From: Allopusillimonas ginsengisoli
GTDB taxonomy: Bacteria; Pseudomonadota; Gammaproteobacteria; Burkholderiales; Burkholderiaceae_B
Direction of reading: 5' to 3'
DNA length: 64,000 nt
Assembly: GCA_005239165.1 (NCBI GenBank)
Contig: RAPG01000005.1
Location: forward strand, 62,001 to 126,000
The translations under genes were made by a program, and so were the position numbers. This document shows, one piece after another, positions 10,514 through 22,145 of the stretch; position 1 is the stretch's first letter, and each line of letters opens with the position of its first letter. A model generated the notes under the pieces. The model did not search any database. It was not told the DNA's origin and saw only the letters and a list, made by a program, of their open reading frames with translations.

Positions 10514-11290
10514 ATGACCACACCAATGATGAAAACAGAAGTGCGTGGACGGGTTGCCATTCTGACCATAGACAGGCCCAAGGCGTTGAACGCGCTCAAC
10601 AACGAGTTGATATCTCAGCTTGTCGAAGCCATGCGTGCTTTTGATGCCGACGATAACATCGGCGCCATGGTGCTTGCCGGAAGTGACAAAGCCTTTGCGG
10701 CAGGCGCCGATATTGGTGCCATGCAGGGCTGGTCGTATATGGACGTGTACAAGGCTGATTACCTGGGCGGCGACTGGGAGGCCATCAAGCGTATCCGCAA
10801 ACCCATTATTGCCGCCGTTGCAGGTTATGCACTGGGCGGTGGCTGCGAGCTGGCCATGACGTGCGACTTTATCATTGCCGCCGACAATGCGAAATTCGGT
10901 CAGCCCGAAATCAAGCTGGGGGTCATTCCAGGCTATGGTGGCACCCAGCGGCTTCCGCGCGCCATCAGCAAGGCCAAGGCGATGGACCTAATACTCACCG
11001 CACGTATGATGGACGCCGAAGAGGCCGAGCGCGCAGGCCTGGTTTCACGCGTCGTACCGGCAGACAGGGTGCTTGATGAAGCCATTGAGGCCGCAACTGT
11101 CATCGCATCCATGTCGCTGCCTTCGGTCATGATGGCGAAAGAATGCGTAAACATGGCGTACGAAGGTTCGCTCAACGATACGCTTATGTTCGAGCGCCGT
11201 AATTTTCATGCATTGTTTTCAACCGAAGATCAAAAAGAAGGCATGAAGGCTTTTGTCGAGAAGCGCAAACCCGATTTTCAGCATAAATAG
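10514..11290 (+). CDS. Enoyl-CoA hydratase
   Basis: The 258-residue crotonase-family protein hydrates trans-2-enoyl-CoA to 3-hydroxyacyl-CoA in beta-oxidation. Visible motifs are KAFAAGADIGAM (first oxyanion-hole loop), AVAGYALGGGCELAMTCD (second oxyanion-hole loop with the first catalytic Glu region) and FGQPEIKLGVIPGYGGTQRLPR (second catalytic Glu). The C terminus EGMKAFVEKRKPDF is typical. AAGGAGAC 8 bp upstream serves as the ribosome binding site, and an ATG at 10514 opens the frame. The exact acyl chain preference cannot be read from sequence. Confidence 0.95.
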   Translation: MTTPMMKTEVRGRVAILTIDRPKALNALNNELISQLVEAMRAFDADDNIGAMVLAGSDKAFAAGADIGAMQGWSYMDVYKADYLGGDWEAIKRIRKPIIAAVAGYALGGGCELAMTCDFIIAADNAKFGQPEIKLGVIPGYGGTQRLPRAISKAKAMDLILTARMMDAEEAERAGLVSRVVPADRVLDEAIEAATVIASMSLPSVMMAKECVNMAYEGSLNDTLMFERRNFHALFSTEDQKEGMKAFVEKRKPDFQHK

Positions 11291-11354
11291 ATTAAGCCAG
11301 TGAGGCAGATCAACAACACGATAAGCGGGTTAAATGTAACCGGTCTGCCTGACA

Positions 11355-11386
11355 GTTTGCTTAAGCAAACGATTAAACGCTATACT
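11355..11386 (+). promoter_or_regulatory. Probable ATP synthase operon promoter with overlapping palindrome
   Basis: A -35-like TTGCTT (11357-11362) and a -10 TATACT (11381-11386) are separated by 18 bp, about 50 bp ahead of atpI. The -35 element lies inside a perfect 16-bp palindrome GTTTGCTTAAGCAAAC (11355-11370), which could be an operator. This is inferred from sequence match only. Confidence 0.55.
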
Positions 11387-11435
11387 CTCGGGGTTTTACG
11401 CATTGCGGTAATTAAAAGGTTTGTCGTTAACAGCC

Positions 11436-11906
11436 ATGGGTTTTGAAAATACTGAAGGCAGCGACAAGCCTAGCGAAACAGAAGGCGGGGGCGACACCAG
11501 GTTAGTGCTCACAGAGCGTGACCGTGCGGCCATAAATCAGCGCGCAAGCAAAGGCATTGTCCGGGTAATAGTTGCCCAGGCCATTATGCTCAGCGTAGCT
11601 GTGCTGGCAAGCTGGCTGGTGTCGGGGCGTGCTGCGGCAGCTTCAGCGCTGATCGGTGGTTGCGCCTATCTGGTTCCTAATGCCATTTTTGCACTGCGAT
11701 TGCTGGTTGGCCTCTGGGGGCCCGCACAAAGCAGCCCATTCACGTTTTTCGTGGGCGAGGCGTTCAAGCTGGGTACGGCAGTTATCGTGCTTGGTCTGGC
11801 GGCCTGGCTGGGTTCCGGGTGGGTGGTTTGGCCGGCGCTGGTAGTAGGTTTGCTGTTTGTATTGAAGGGCTATGTGTTGTTACTGGCTTCACGCCGGTTG
11901 CCATAG
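11436..11906 (+). CDS. atpI: ATP synthase subunit I (AtpI)
   Basis: The 156-residue hydrophobic protein has a polar N terminus (about 45 residues) and then four hydrophobic segments (AQAIMLSVAVLASWLVSG, ALIGGCAYLVPNAIFALRLLVG, AFKLGTAVIVLGLAAWLG, WPALVVGLLFVLKGYVLLL). AtpI is a non-essential assembly factor that helps the c-ring form or stay stable. It is the first gene of the operon, 67 bp before atpB. A TTG at 11421 in the same frame is the other possible start. The assignment rests on topology and position. Confidence 0.85.
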   Translation: MGFENTEGSDKPSETEGGGDTRLVLTERDRAAINQRASKGIVRVIVAQAIMLSVAVLASWLVSGRAAAASALIGGCAYLVPNAIFALRLLVGLWGPAQSSPFTFFVGEAFKLGTAVIVLGLAAWLGSGWVVWPALVVGLLFVLKGYVLLLASRRLP

Positions 11907-11973
11907 TTTTTTTAAGTAATAAAAAATCGGGGCGATGTGCCCTGTCTTATTAACAGGATAAAGGCTCATTCAG

Positions 11974-12852
11974 ATGGCTGCTAGTGACATATCGCCACAG
12001 TCCGGGTACATTCAGCATCACCTGGTTCACCTGAATAACATGGGCGAGAAACAGACTGTTATCGCCAACTTCGATTTCGTCAACTACGATTCCCTGTTCT
12101 GGTCCCTGCTTATGGGGCTTATCGTTATTTTCGTTCTGTGGCGCGCTGCAAGCCGCGCCACTACCGGGGTGCCAGGTCGTTTTCAAATGGGTGTCGAAAT
12201 GCTGGTCGACATGGTTGAAAACGAATCCAAGAGCATTATCCCCAACGAGGTTACCCGTCGCTTTATGTCGCCTCTGGCGCTTACCGTGTTCGTGTGGATC
12301 ATCCTCATGAATGCGCTCGATCTGGTGCCTGTCGACCTGCTTCCCTGGATCTTCAAGGTTACCGGGCTGGGTGCCGAGCACGGTGATCCTCTTTATTACC
12401 ATCGTATTTTGCCTACGGCTGACCTTAACGTGCCAATGGGTATGTCGCTGGGTGTGCTGTTGCTCATGTTTTATTACGGCATCAAAATCAAGCGCCCCGG
12501 TGGTTTCTTCAAAGAATTGTTTATCGCTCCCTTCCATGCTCCGGGCCTGGCCGGGGTGGTGCTCGCGCCGTTCAACTTCCTGCTGAACGTCATCGAGTAC
12601 GCCGCCAAGTCGGTATCGCTAGGCATGCGGTTGTTTGGCAACATGTTTGCCGGCGAGCTTATCTTTATGTTGGTCGCCCTTATGGGTGGCGCATGGACCG
12701 GGTTTAATGGTTCAAGCCTCGGCTTGGGTGTGGGTCACATATTGGCGGGTACGGCGTGGGCTATTTTCCACATCCTTATCGTGCTGTTGCAGGCCTTTAT
12801 TTTCATGATGCTGACCCTGGTGTATGTGGGGCAGGCTCACGAAGGTCATTAA
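11974..12852 (+). CDS. atpB: F1Fo ATP synthase subunit a
   Basis: Subunit a forms the two proton half-channels against the c-ring in the inner membrane. The 292-residue length fits the long beta-proteobacterial form. The essential Arg lies in [25 protein letters not shown] near residues 210-235, the best-conserved helix, and the C-terminal helix ends [26 protein letters not shown]. The gene is followed by atpE after 117 bp. Confidence 0.98.
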   Translation: MAASDISPQSGYIQHHLVHLNNMGEKQTVIANFDFVNYDSLFWSLLMGLIVIFVLWRAASRATTGVPGRFQMGVEMLVDMVENESKSIIPNEVTRRFMSPLALTVFVWIILMNALDLVPVDLLPWIFKVTGLGAEHGDPLYYHRILPTADLNVPMGMSLGVLLLMFYYGIKIKRPGGFFKELFIAPFHAPGLAGVVLAPFNFLLNVIEYAAKSVSLGMRLFGNMFAGELIFMLVALMGGAWTGFNGSSLGLGVGHILAGTAWAIFHILIVLLQAFIFMMLTLVYVGQAHEGH

Positions 12853-12933
12853 ATCGGTTTCGGCTGGGGCGGGCTGCGCGCTCGTCCAGTCGAGGATGCA
12901 AGAATGTCTTGCAAAGCAGTTTTCCAGTTTTAG

Positions 12934-13212
<279 letters not shown>

Positions 13213-13337
13213 GCATTTGCGGCCCGTTTTGTCGGGCCTAGCCGCCGCAAGGCCGCCTCGGGGCGGGTTTGCGGCTTGAACATCAGGTGTCATGCGGCAC
13301 AGGCCGCCTGTCACCAGTGGTTTAAAGGGAAACGACC

Positions 13338-13808
13338 GTGAATTTAAACGCGACTCTCTTTTTTCAGATGATCGTGTTTTTCGTTTTGGGTTGGTTTACG
13401 ATGAAATTCGTATGGCCGCCCCTCACGAAAGCAATGGATGACCGCCGTCAGAAAATTGCCGATGGCCTTGCGGCCGCCGACAAGGGTAAGGCCGATCTGG
13501 CCCAGGCCCAGGCGCGCATCAGCCTGATCGAGGCATCTGCAAAAACGGAAAACCATGGCCGCATGGTCGAAGCCGAGAAACAGGCGGCTGCGCTCATTGA
13601 CGAAGCCCGCCGCGAAGCCGAGGTTGAAAAAGCTCGTATCGTGGCTCAGGCTAGACAAGACGCCGACCAAGAGGTGCAGCGCATTCGTGAATCACTGCGC
13701 AATGACGTGGCCTTGCTGGCCGTTAAAGGCGCAGAGCAAATTCTCGAGCGCGAAGTCGATGTGCAGGCCCATGCCAAGCTGTTGGATCAGCTTAAGGCTC
13801 AACTCTAA
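13338..13808 (+). CDS. atpF: F1Fo ATP synthase subunit b
   Basis: The 156-residue stator subunit has a single N-terminal membrane helix ([22 protein letters not shown]) and a long charged coiled coil rich in Ala, Glu, Lys and Gln that dimerises and contacts delta. The length is standard for a b subunit. The gap to atpE (125 bp) is GC-rich with inverted repeats; atpH follows after 14 bp. Confidence 0.97.
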   Translation: MNLNATLFFQMIVFFVLGWFTMKFVWPPLTKAMDDRRQKIADGLAAADKGKADLAQAQARISLIEASAKTENHGRMVEAEKQAAALIDEARREAEVEKARIVAQARQDADQEVQRIRESLRNDVALLAVKGAEQILEREVDVQAHAKLLDQLKAQL

Positions 13809-13822
13809 TCGCGGGGCAAGCC

Positions 13823-14362
13823 ATGGCTGAACTATCCACAATCGCCAGACCGTACGCCGAAGCGCTGTTCGCGGCGGCTCTCGACGACCAGGCCGACCTG
13901 GAGTCTTGGTCCAGTCTGGTGTCCGAGCTTGCCGCAGTGGCAAGCCTGGATGACGTGCGCGAGGCACTTACCGATCCGCGGCTCAATGCGGCTCAACGTA
14001 TCGAGCTGTTTTCCAGCCTGATCAAAACACCGTTGTCGCCCTGGGCGCAAAATTTCATTGGGCTGCTGGTCGACAACAACCGTGTCTTGGTGCTCCCCGA
14101 AATTGCCCAAGAGTTCGAAACGCTTAAAAACCGGCGTGAAGGTTCGGCGCTGGCCCAGATTACCAGCGCGTTCGAGCTCTCTGAAGAGCAGGTTCGCGAT
14201 CTTGTGTCCGGGTTGGAAAAGAAGTTCGGCCTCAAGCTCAAACCGTCCATTGCCGTTGATCGCTCGCTTATTGGCGGCGTCCGTGTGGTGGTCGGAGACC
14301 AAGTACTTGACACTTCCGTGCAGGCCCGGCTGACCGGCATGCGCGATGCACTGGTCGCCTGA
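13823..14362 (+). CDS. atpH: F1Fo ATP synthase subunit delta
   Basis: The 179-residue protein starts with the family signature [14 protein letters not shown] (helices binding the alpha N terminus) and ends with the beta/alpha segment [40 protein letters not shown]. Delta sits on top of F1 and links it to the b-subunit stator. It lies 35 bp before atpA. Confidence 0.97.
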   Translation: MAELSTIARPYAEALFAAALDDQADLESWSSLVSELAAVASLDDVREALTDPRLNAAQRIELFSSLIKTPLSPWAQNFIGLLVDNNRVLVLPEIAQEFETLKNRREGSALAQITSAFELSEEQVRDLVSGLEKKFGLKLKPSIAVDRSLIGGVRVVVGDQVLDTSVQARLTGMRDALVA

Positions 14363-14397
14363 CGCGGCCAGATCAACAGGATTCCAGGAGTCTGAAC

Positions 14398-15939
14398 ATG
14401 CAACTTAACCCGTCAGAGATCAGCGAACTGCTCAAGAGCCGCATTGAAGGCCTGGGCGCGTCTACCGACGTTCGCACACAGGGCACGGTCGTTTCCGTGT
14501 CCGACGGTATTACTCGCATTCACGGTCTGTCCGATGTGATGCAGGGCGAAATGCTCGAGTTTCCCAACAACGTCTTCGGTTTGGCGCTCAACCTCGAGCG
14601 CGATTCGGTTGGCGCCGTTATTATGGGCGACTACACCGGCGTGTCGGAAGGCGATCCGGTAAAAACCACTGGTCGCATTCTTGAAGTGCCGGTGGGCCCC
14701 GAGCTGTGTGGCCGGGTGGTTGACGCGCTGGGCCAGCCCATCGACGGCAAAGGCCCCATTAATGCCGCCGCCACAGACATCATCGAAAAAGTTGCGCCCG
14801 GGGTTATTGCCCGTAAATCGGTATCGCAACCGCTGCAAACCGGTATCAAGGCTATCGACGCCATGGTGCCAATCGGTCGTGGCCAGCGCGAGCTGATCAT
14901 TGGTGACCGTCAAACCGGTAAAACTGCAGTTGCCGTTGACACCATCATCGCTCAACGTGGCCAAAACGTAACGTGTGTTTACGTCGCCATTGGGCAAAAA
15001 GCCTCCACGATCAGTAACGTGGTACGCAAGCTCGAAGAGCACGGTGCACTTGAGTACACCATCATCGTGGCTGCGGCTGCTTCCGAATCAGCCGCCATGC
15101 AATACCTGGCTGCCTATTCGGGCTGCACCATGGGCGAGTACTTCCGTGATCGCGGTGAAGATGCCCTCATCGTTTATGATGACCTGACCAAACAAGCGTG
15201 GGCCTATCGCCAGGTTTCGCTGCTGTTGCGCCGCCCGCCAGGCCGCGAAGCATACCCCGGCGACGTTTTCTATCTGCACTCCCGTTTGCTTGAGCGTGCC
15301 GCTCGTGTCAATGAAGAATACGTAGAAAACTTCACCAAGGGTGAAGTCAAAGGCAAAACCGGTTCACTGACTGCGCTTCCTATCATCGAAACCCAGGCTG
15401 GTGACGTTTCTGCCTTTGTGCCGACTAACGTTATTTCCATTACCGACGGCCAGATCTTCCTGGAAACCGACCTGTTTAACGCTGGTATCCGTCCTGCCAT
15501 TAACGCCGGTATTTCAGTGTCGCGTGTGGGTGGCTCAGCACAAACCAAGGTCATCAAGAAGCTCTCGGGCGGTATTCGTACCGACTTGGCGCAGTATCGC
15601 GAACTGGCGGCGTTTTCGCAGTTTGCCTCCGATCTTGACGAAGCGACGCGTCGTCAGCTAGAGCGCGGCAAGCGTGTTGTTGAGCTGCTAAAGCAACCCC
15701 AATACCACCCGAATACAGTTTGGGAACAGGCTGTCTCGCTGTTCGCGGTGAACAATGGCTACCTGGACGATCTCGAAGTCGAACAGATTCTTCCGTTCGA
15801 GAAAGCATTGCGCGATTTCCTGAAGTCCAAGCATGAAGGCATGATTCAGCGTATCCAGGACACCAAACAACTGTCCAAGGATGACGAAGCCGAAATGGTT
15901 GCCGCCGTTCAAGAATTCAAAAAGCACGGTGCTTATTAA
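14398..15939 (+). CDS. atpA: F1Fo ATP synthase subunit alpha
   Basis: The 513-residue protein is of standard length. The non-catalytic nucleotide site has Walker [10 protein letters not shown] near residues 169-177. The signature [24 protein letters not shown] holds the Arg finger that contacts the catalytic site of beta. Three alpha alternate with three beta in F1. The ATG is preceded by CCAGGAG. Confidence 0.98.
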   Translation: MQLNPSEISELLKSRIEGLGASTDVRTQGTVVSVSDGITRIHGLSDVMQGEMLEFPNNVFGLALNLERDSVGAVIMGDYTGVSEGDPVKTTGRILEVPVGPELCGRVVDALGQPIDGKGPINAAATDIIEKVAPGVIARKSVSQPLQTGIKAIDAMVPIGRGQRELIIGDRQTGKTAVAVDTIIAQRGQNVTCVYVAIGQKASTISNVVRKLEEHGALEYTIIVAAAASESAAMQYLAAYSGCTMGEYFRDRGEDALIVYDDLTKQAWAYRQVSLLLRRPPGREAYPGDVFYLHSRLLERAARVNEEYVENFTKGEVKGKTGSLTALPIIETQAGDVSAFVPTNVISITDGQIFLETDLFNAGIRPAINAGISVSRVGGSAQTKVIKKLSGGIRTDLAQYRELAAFSQFASDLDEATRRQLERGKRVVELLKQPQYHPNTVWEQAVSLFAVNNGYLDDLEVEQILPFEKALRDFLKSKHEGMIQRIQDTKQLSKDDEAEMVAAVQEFKKHGAY

Positions 15940-16037
15940 TTCACCGACCAGGGTGATGAGGCCCAGGCTTCAGTATCCTAACGTAGTGTGGGGCAAGCAG
16001 TGTTTGCCCCACGATAACGCCCTATCAGGGAAGAGCG

Positions 16038-16943
16038 ATGGCCGGAATTAAGGAAATTCGAACCAAGATCAAGAGCGTGCAAAACACGCGCAAGATCACC
16101 AAAGCCATGGAGATGGTGGCGGCATCCAAGATGCGCAAGGCGCAAGAACGGATGCGTGCAGGCCGTCCCTATGCCACCAAGGTGCGCGAGATCGCCTCTC
16201 ATTTGATGCAGGCGCATCCTGATTATTCGCATCCATACATGATCGAGCCCAAGGCAGTTCGTTCGGTTGGGGTGGTGGTCGTCACAACAGACAAGGGTCT
16301 GTGCGGCGGCCTCAATACCAACCTTATGCGTCTGGTGCTTGCCCGTCTTTCAGAATTTCGCGCAAAAAGCATCGAAGTTCAGGCTACGGGGCTGGGCAGT
16401 AAAGGGGTCGGCGTGCTGACACGCATTGGTGCCAATCTGGTTTCGCAGGAAGTGCAGCTGGGCGATGCGCCCAACCTCGACCGCCTGATTGGTGCCATCA
16501 AGGTACAGCTCGACGACTTCGAATCTGGCAAGATTGACGCTGTGTATTTGGCGACCAACCGTTTCGTCAATACCATGCGCCAGGAGCCAACGTTCATGCG
16601 TTTGCTGCCTTTGCCCGACGGTTTGTCTGATCCTTTCCAGGCCGGCGAGGGTGCTGACAGCGCAGAGCAGGTCAAGTCGACATATGGCTGGGACTACATC
16701 TACGAGCCCGACTCCAAATCCGTCATCGACGATTTGCTGTTGCGCTATGTAGAAGGCCTGGTTTATCAGGCTGTAGCAGAAAACATGGCATCGGAGCAGT
16801 CTGCGCGCATGGTCGCCATGAAGGCGGCATCCGATAACGCCAAAACAGTTATCAGTGACCTTGAGCTGGTTTACAACAAAACCCGCCAGGCAGCCATTAC
16901 CAAAGAAATTTCAGAAATCGTGGGGGGAGCTGCCGCTGTTTAA
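16038..16943 (+). CDS. atpG: F1Fo ATP synthase subunit gamma
   Basis: The 301-residue rotor subunit has the conserved N-terminal helix [30 protein letters not shown] and the C-terminal helix ending [22 protein letters not shown]; both form the coiled-coil shaft. The central segment [10 protein letters not shown] is also conserved. The start is supported by a GGGAAGAG ribosome binding site 5 nt upstream. Confidence 0.98.
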   Translation: MAGIKEIRTKIKSVQNTRKITKAMEMVAASKMRKAQERMRAGRPYATKVREIASHLMQAHPDYSHPYMIEPKAVRSVGVVVVTTDKGLCGGLNTNLMRLVLARLSEFRAKSIEVQATGLGSKGVGVLTRIGANLVSQEVQLGDAPNLDRLIGAIKVQLDDFESGKIDAVYLATNRFVNTMRQEPTFMRLLPLPDGLSDPFQAGEGADSAEQVKSTYGWDYIYEPDSKSVIDDLLLRYVEGLVYQAVAENMASEQSARMVAMKAASDNAKTVISDLELVYNKTRQAAITKEISEIVGGAAAV

Positions 16944-16979
16944 GCAATAACAGAAAGGCATCCCGTCAAAGATATTTAG

Positions 16980-18410
<1,431 letters not shown>

Positions 18411-18422
18411 TAAGGATTACAC

Positions 18423-18851
18423 ATGGCCACCTTGCATGTTGACGTAGTCAGCGCAGAAGAATCGATTTTCGCTGGTGAGGCAAAATTCGTTACGCTGCCT
18501 GGCGAGTCCGGCGAATTGGGTATTTTGCCCGGTCACACGCCGCTTATCTCGCGCATTCGGCCTGGTACAGTCAAGGTCGTTCTTGCCGACGGCTCAGAGC
18601 TCAGCATTTTTGTTGCTGGCGGCATACTTGAGATTCAGCCAGGTACGGTTACCGTGTTGTCCGACACGGCAATCCGGGCTGAAGACCTCGACGAAGCCAA
18701 AGCGCTCGAAGCCCGTAGAAAGGCCGAAGAGGCTTTGCGTGACGCCAAAGACAAAACCGACATCGCTGTGGTCGAGGCTGAACTTGCCATGTTGGCAGCT
18801 CAGGCCGCCGCTGCTCGTCGCTTCCGTGATATCGGCAAACGCAGGCATTGA
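18423..18851 (+). CDS. atpC: F1Fo ATP synthase subunit epsilon
   Basis: The 142-residue protein has the N-terminal beta sandwich ([18 protein letters not shown] is the family signature) and the C-terminal two-helix hairpin ([23 protein letters not shown]...). The hairpin can extend into F1 and block wasteful ATP hydrolysis. Twelve bp separate it from atpD. It is the last gene before the operon terminator. Confidence 0.97.
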   Translation: MATLHVDVVSAEESIFAGEAKFVTLPGESGELGILPGHTPLISRIRPGTVKVVLADGSELSIFVAGGILEIQPGTVTVLSDTAIRAEDLDEAKALEARRKAEEALRDAKDKTDIAVVEAELAMLAAQAAAARRFRDIGKRRH

Positions 18852-18863
18852 TGCACATGTAAA

Positions 18864-18886
18864 GCATGACGGCTTGGCCGTCATTG
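18864..18886 (+). other. Perfect inverted repeat after atpC
   Basis: ATGACGGC and GCCGTCAT, separated by TTG, form a strong short hairpin 13 bp after the atpC stop and just before the intrinsic terminator. It could protect the 3' end of the long operon transcript or assist termination. Confidence 0.6.
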
Positions 18887-18892
18887 CAGTCA

Positions 18893-18934
18893 CAAAGAAA
18901 AGGCTGGCTCATGTAGAGTTGGCCTTTTTCTTTA
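18893..18934 (+). terminator. Intrinsic terminator of the atp operon
   Basis: AAAGAAAAGGCTGGC pairs with GTTGGCCTTTTTCTTT across the loop around TCATGTAGA; the downstream arm supplies the T-rich tract. It lies about 40 bp past the atpC stop and could act on either strand because both arms are A/T-run rich. Confidence 0.75.
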
Positions 18935-19253
18935 GCGCTGCCAAGGCCGTGAATGTCGAAGTATCCCTCCGCTACGCACCTATGACCGTTAGTGCCTAAG
19001 TATCCCCGTGCTACCAATCTAGGGGCGCGAGTTTGGAGGATATTTCTATGCTGCGCACCGCTGGCTGTGAGTGTCGAACACAAGTCCACGCCGCCACCCC
19101 TTGGCTGTGCGTGTCGAAGTCATCCTGCGGGCGTCCAGCGTTGTTGTAAGGCTGCGGGGGCTGAAGCTATCTACCCCGAGCTTGCAACCAGTCTGAGATA
19201 TCATCGGCTATCGGTGCAAGCAATGTGTACGCGCCTCGAACAAGGAGTGAAAA
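18935..19253. other. Gene-free gap with three degenerate short repeats
   Basis: No convincing gene lies here. Three similar motifs of the form (A/T)(A/T)GGC(T/C)GTGnnTGTCGAA occur near 18944-18961, 19062-19079 and 19101-19119, each with an exact TGTCGAA core. They might be protein-binding sites or remnants of a degenerate repeat. The last 50 bp hold the promoter region of the SDR gene; a GGAGTG ribosome binding site precedes its ATG. Confidence 0.4.
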
Positions 19254-20033
19254 ATGGATTTACAGCTTGCAGGAAAGACGGCGCTGGTTTGCGGTGCGAG
19301 CAAAGGGCTGGGTTATGCCTGCGCCATGTCTCTGGCGCGCGAAGGTGCTGCTGTGACGATCGTGGCCCGGCACGCCGATGTGCTCGAAGAGGCGGCTCAG
19401 GCCATACGTGATGCGACAGGCTCACAGGTGACCGCTGTTGCGGCAGACATCACGACGTCAGAAGGGCGTGTCGCCGCACTGGCCGCATGTGGCGTGCCCG
19501 ATATTCTGGTGACCAACAGCGGTGGCCCCAAGCCTGGCGACTTCCGGGAGTGGAGTAAGGAAGACTGGATGACGGCGCTCAATGCCAACATGTATACGCC
19601 TATTGCACTTATTCAGGCGGTGGTCGACACGATGATAGAGCGGCGGCATGGCCGCATCGTCAACATCACTTCTGCCGCCGTCAAAATGCCTATTGATATT
19701 CTGGGGCTGTCCAATGGCGCGCGTGCAGGGCTGACCGGGTTCGTAGCGGGCCTTGCGCGGCAGGTCGTGCAGCACAACGTGACCATCAACAATCTGCTTC
19801 CCGGCCCATTTGAAACCGACCGGCTCAGACAAACCGCAGCCACTAAAGCTGAGCAGGCAGGCAAAACTGTCGATGAAGTGCTGCGGGCCAGGCTTGATGG
19901 CATCCCCGCGCGACGATATGGCCAGCCGCCAGAGTTTGGTGACGCCTGTGCCTATCTGTGCAGTGGTCAGGCAGGATTCATAACAGGCCAGAATCTGGTG
20001 CTCGATGGCGGCATCTATCCCGGTACCCTCTAA
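19254..20033 (+). CDS. SDR-family oxidoreductase with atypical catalytic site
   Basis: The 259-residue protein has the classical SDR cofactor motif ALVCGASKGLGYACA near residues 10-24, TNSGGP in place of NNAG, catalytic Ser140 in ITSAAV, and a C-terminal VLDGGIYPGTL. Aligning SNGARAGLTGF with the usual YxxxKAxxxGF block puts Ser153 at the Tyr position and Arg157 at the Lys position, so the catalytic Tyr is missing. Such proteins are often labelled 3-oxoacyl-ACP reductase. Whether this one is an active reductase is uncertain. Confidence 0.85.
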   Translation: MDLQLAGKTALVCGASKGLGYACAMSLAREGAAVTIVARHADVLEEAAQAIRDATGSQVTAVAADITTSEGRVAALAACGVPDILVTNSGGPKPGDFREWSKEDWMTALNANMYTPIALIQAVVDTMIERRHGRIVNITSAAVKMPIDILGLSNGARAGLTGFVAGLARQVVQHNVTINNLLPGPFETDRLRQTAATKAEQAGKTVDEVLRARLDGIPARRYGQPPEFGDACAYLCSGQAGFITGQNLVLDGGIYPGTL

Positions 20034-20037
20034 GCAT

Positions 20038-20067
20038 CCGGTCTGATCATGCGCATACGCAGACCGG
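20038..20067 (+). terminator. Inverted repeat after the SDR gene
   Basis: CCGGTCTG (20038-20045) and CAGACCGG (20060-20067) form a perfect 8-bp stem with a 14-nt loop starting 5 bp after the stop codon. No T run follows, so it may be a factor-dependent terminator or an RNA-stabilising hairpin. Confidence 0.5.
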
Positions 20068-20221
20068 TTGCGAGCAGAGTCACGTGCTTCCTCCTTAAGC
20101 CAAATGCGCAGATTACTCAGTACGCCAGGCCTGCGTATTTTCCGATATGTTGTTTTTGCGAATTGTTCTCATTTGCGCGGCTGCGTAATCTTGACGCCTT
20201 GATTCACTACCTGGAAACATC

Positions 20222-21088
20222 ATGCGTGAACATCTTGATTGCGCCGTATTTGGTACGCTCTGCACTGATAGCTGGTTTAGCTCGTGGCTAGGGCCGCAGG
20301 CCGGGGGGCGTGTCCATATTCACCGTCTGTGCGACAGCGTCGATATTGCCGACCCCAGCTCTTTAAACGTGCTTCAATCATGCGGCATCAGGTTGCACCG
20401 CTATGATGCCTGCCTTATCCCCGTCACCGAAACCAATCTGGCGTGGGCCCGTACCATGCTTGCCGGCCTGGGCAACGCCTTGCGTACGCCGGTAGTCGTC
20501 ATGGCACGGGGACTGCGTGCTGCGGCCCTTAATGACTTATGCTCTCTGGGTGCAAACGACTTTGTGCAAGAGTCCGCATGCTTCGAAGAGCTGCGGGTGC
20601 GCGTCGAGCGCCTGCTCGAGGCGAGGCGTCCTGCGATGTCTCTTGGCAGGGCGGTTTCCTCAGTACGCGAATATCCGTTAAGCTATGCGGTTGTGCCTGC
20701 CATGAACGGGTCCGGGCACGGTTTGGTGTCTTACCCTTCTGCCGACAACGAACACGACTTCGGCAGTGCCGAGCTTGACGCATTTGCCCGGGCCTCCGCC
20801 TCATATTGTTCGGTAACCAAAGAATCGTTTCGCATGGCCAAGTCCCGGGTGATAGAGCGCTTTGAAAAAGTCTACATCGCTGCGGCGCTCAGCCGGCATT
20901 CGGGTAACATCGCCATGGCGGCCCGTGCGGTCCAGAAACACCGTCGCGCGTTTTGGGCGTTGATGCGCAAACACGACATCGATGCCCGGCCTTTTCGTAA
21001 CGGTCCCAAACCGTTTCCCGCCCACGGCGGTAAAATCACTAGTCTTGCTTATAAGGATAGACGTGACTGCTCCAGCCCTCAAAAATGA
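20222..21088 (+). CDS. Putative transcription regulator with receiver-like N terminus and Fis-type C terminus
   Basis: This 288-residue protein has a C-terminal segment (about residues 205-262: [51 protein letters not shown]) that matches the Fis-type helix-turn-helix at the end of NtrC-type regulators, with the typical GNIxxAA...R..FW.L..KH pattern. The N-terminal 140 residues resemble a receiver domain without a clear phosphoacceptor Asp. No AAA+ sigma-54 domain is present. The 3' end overlaps hemE by 26 bp, so translation of the two may be coupled. Its target genes are unknown. Confidence 0.75.
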   Translation: MREHLDCAVFGTLCTDSWFSSWLGPQAGGRVHIHRLCDSVDIADPSSLNVLQSCGIRLHRYDACLIPVTETNLAWARTMLAGLGNALRTPVVVMARGLRAAALNDLCSLGANDFVQESACFEELRVRVERLLEARRPAMSLGRAVSSVREYPLSYAVVPAMNGSGHGLVSYPSADNEHDFGSAELDAFARASASYCSVTKESFRMAKSRVIERFEKVYIAAALSRHSGNIAMAARAVQKHRRAFWALMRKHDIDARPFRNGPKPFPAHGGKITSLAYKDRRDCSSPQK

Positions 21089-22145
21089 CATCCTGCTGCG
21101 CGCCTTGCTGCGTGAGCCTGTTCCCTACACGCCTGTCTGGCTAATGCGCCAGGCAGGCCGTTATTTGCCCGAATACAACGAAACGCGTGCGCGGGCCGGG
21201 TCATTTATGGCATTGGCCCAGAATCGCGAATACGCCTGCGAGGTCACCCTCCAGCCTCTGCAGCGGTTTGACCTCGACGCGGCCATTCTCTTCTCTGATA
21301 TTCTGACCATTCCCCACGCCATGGGGCTGGGGCTAGACTTCGTCGCTGGCGAGGGCCCAAAGTTTGCCCATCCTGTACGTACCGAAGATGATGTGCGCAA
21401 ACTGAAAGTCCCTGATCTCGACTCGCTGCGCTATGTGTTTGACGCTGTCAGCCTCATCCGTAAAGAGCTCGACGGTAAAGTACCACTCATCGGTTTTGCC
21501 GGCAGCCCCTGGACAGTCGCCTGCTACATGGTTGAGGGCGAAGGCACCAAAGAGTACCAACTCATCAAATCCATGCTGTACGCCCGGCCTGATCTTCTGC
21601 ATCAAATTCTCGAGATCAACGCCCAGGCAACCCTGCAATACCTCAATGCCCAGATTCAGGCGGGCGCCCAAGCCGTCATGATCTTCGACAGCTGGGGTGG
21701 GGTACTGGCAGATGGTCTCTTTCAAGAGTTTTCGCTGGCCTACAGCAATAAAGTCATTCAGGGCCTTATCCGAGAAAACGAAGGCAGGCGCGTTCCGGTC
21801 ATTCTGTTTACCAAAGGTGGCGCGCAATGGATCGAAGACATTGTCAGCACCGGCTGTGATGCTGTCGGCCTCGACTGGACGGCCAATCTCACCCAGATTC
21901 GTCGCCGCACCGGCGACGCCGTAGCGCTGCAAGGCAACCTTGATCCTATGGCTATGTTTGGGGGCGAGGCCGCCATCCGCACCCAAGTGCGCCGGGTTGT
22001 TGACGACTTTGGCGATGTGGGCTCCGGCGGCCATGTATTCAATTTCGGGCACGGTATTTCCAGATTCACACCGCCAGAGGCGGTGGCAGCGCTGGTTGAT
22101 GAGGTTCATACTTACAGCCGCAGCAAGCACAAGCCAGGTGTCTGA
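21063..22145 (+). CDS. hemE: Uroporphyrinogen decarboxylase
   Basis: HemE removes four carboxyl groups from uroporphyrinogen III to give coproporphyrinogen III in haem synthesis. The 360-residue protein starts at a GTG (21063), giving [20 protein letters not shown], the family's usual beginning; the frame is open upstream to an ATG at 20982, but that would add 27 non-conserved residues inside the regulator gene. Visible signatures are [15 protein letters not shown] (substrate Arg residues), [15 protein letters not shown] and [23 protein letters not shown] upstream supplies a ribosome binding site. Confidence 0.96.
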   Translation: MTAPALKNDILLRALLREPVPYTPVWLMRQAGRYLPEYNETRARAGSFMALAQNREYACEVTLQPLQRFDLDAAILFSDILTIPHAMGLGLDFVAGEGPKFAHPVRTEDDVRKLKVPDLDSLRYVFDAVSLIRKELDGKVPLIGFAGSPWTVACYMVEGEGTKEYQLIKSMLYARPDLLHQILEINAQATLQYLNAQIQAGAQAVMIFDSWGGVLADGLFQEFSLAYSNKVIQGLIRENEGRRVPVILFTKGGAQWIEDIVSTGCDAVGLDWTANLTQIRRRTGDAVALQGNLDPMAMFGGEAAIRTQVRRVVDDFGDVGSGGHVFNFGHGISRFTPPEAVAALVDEVHTYSRSKHKPGV

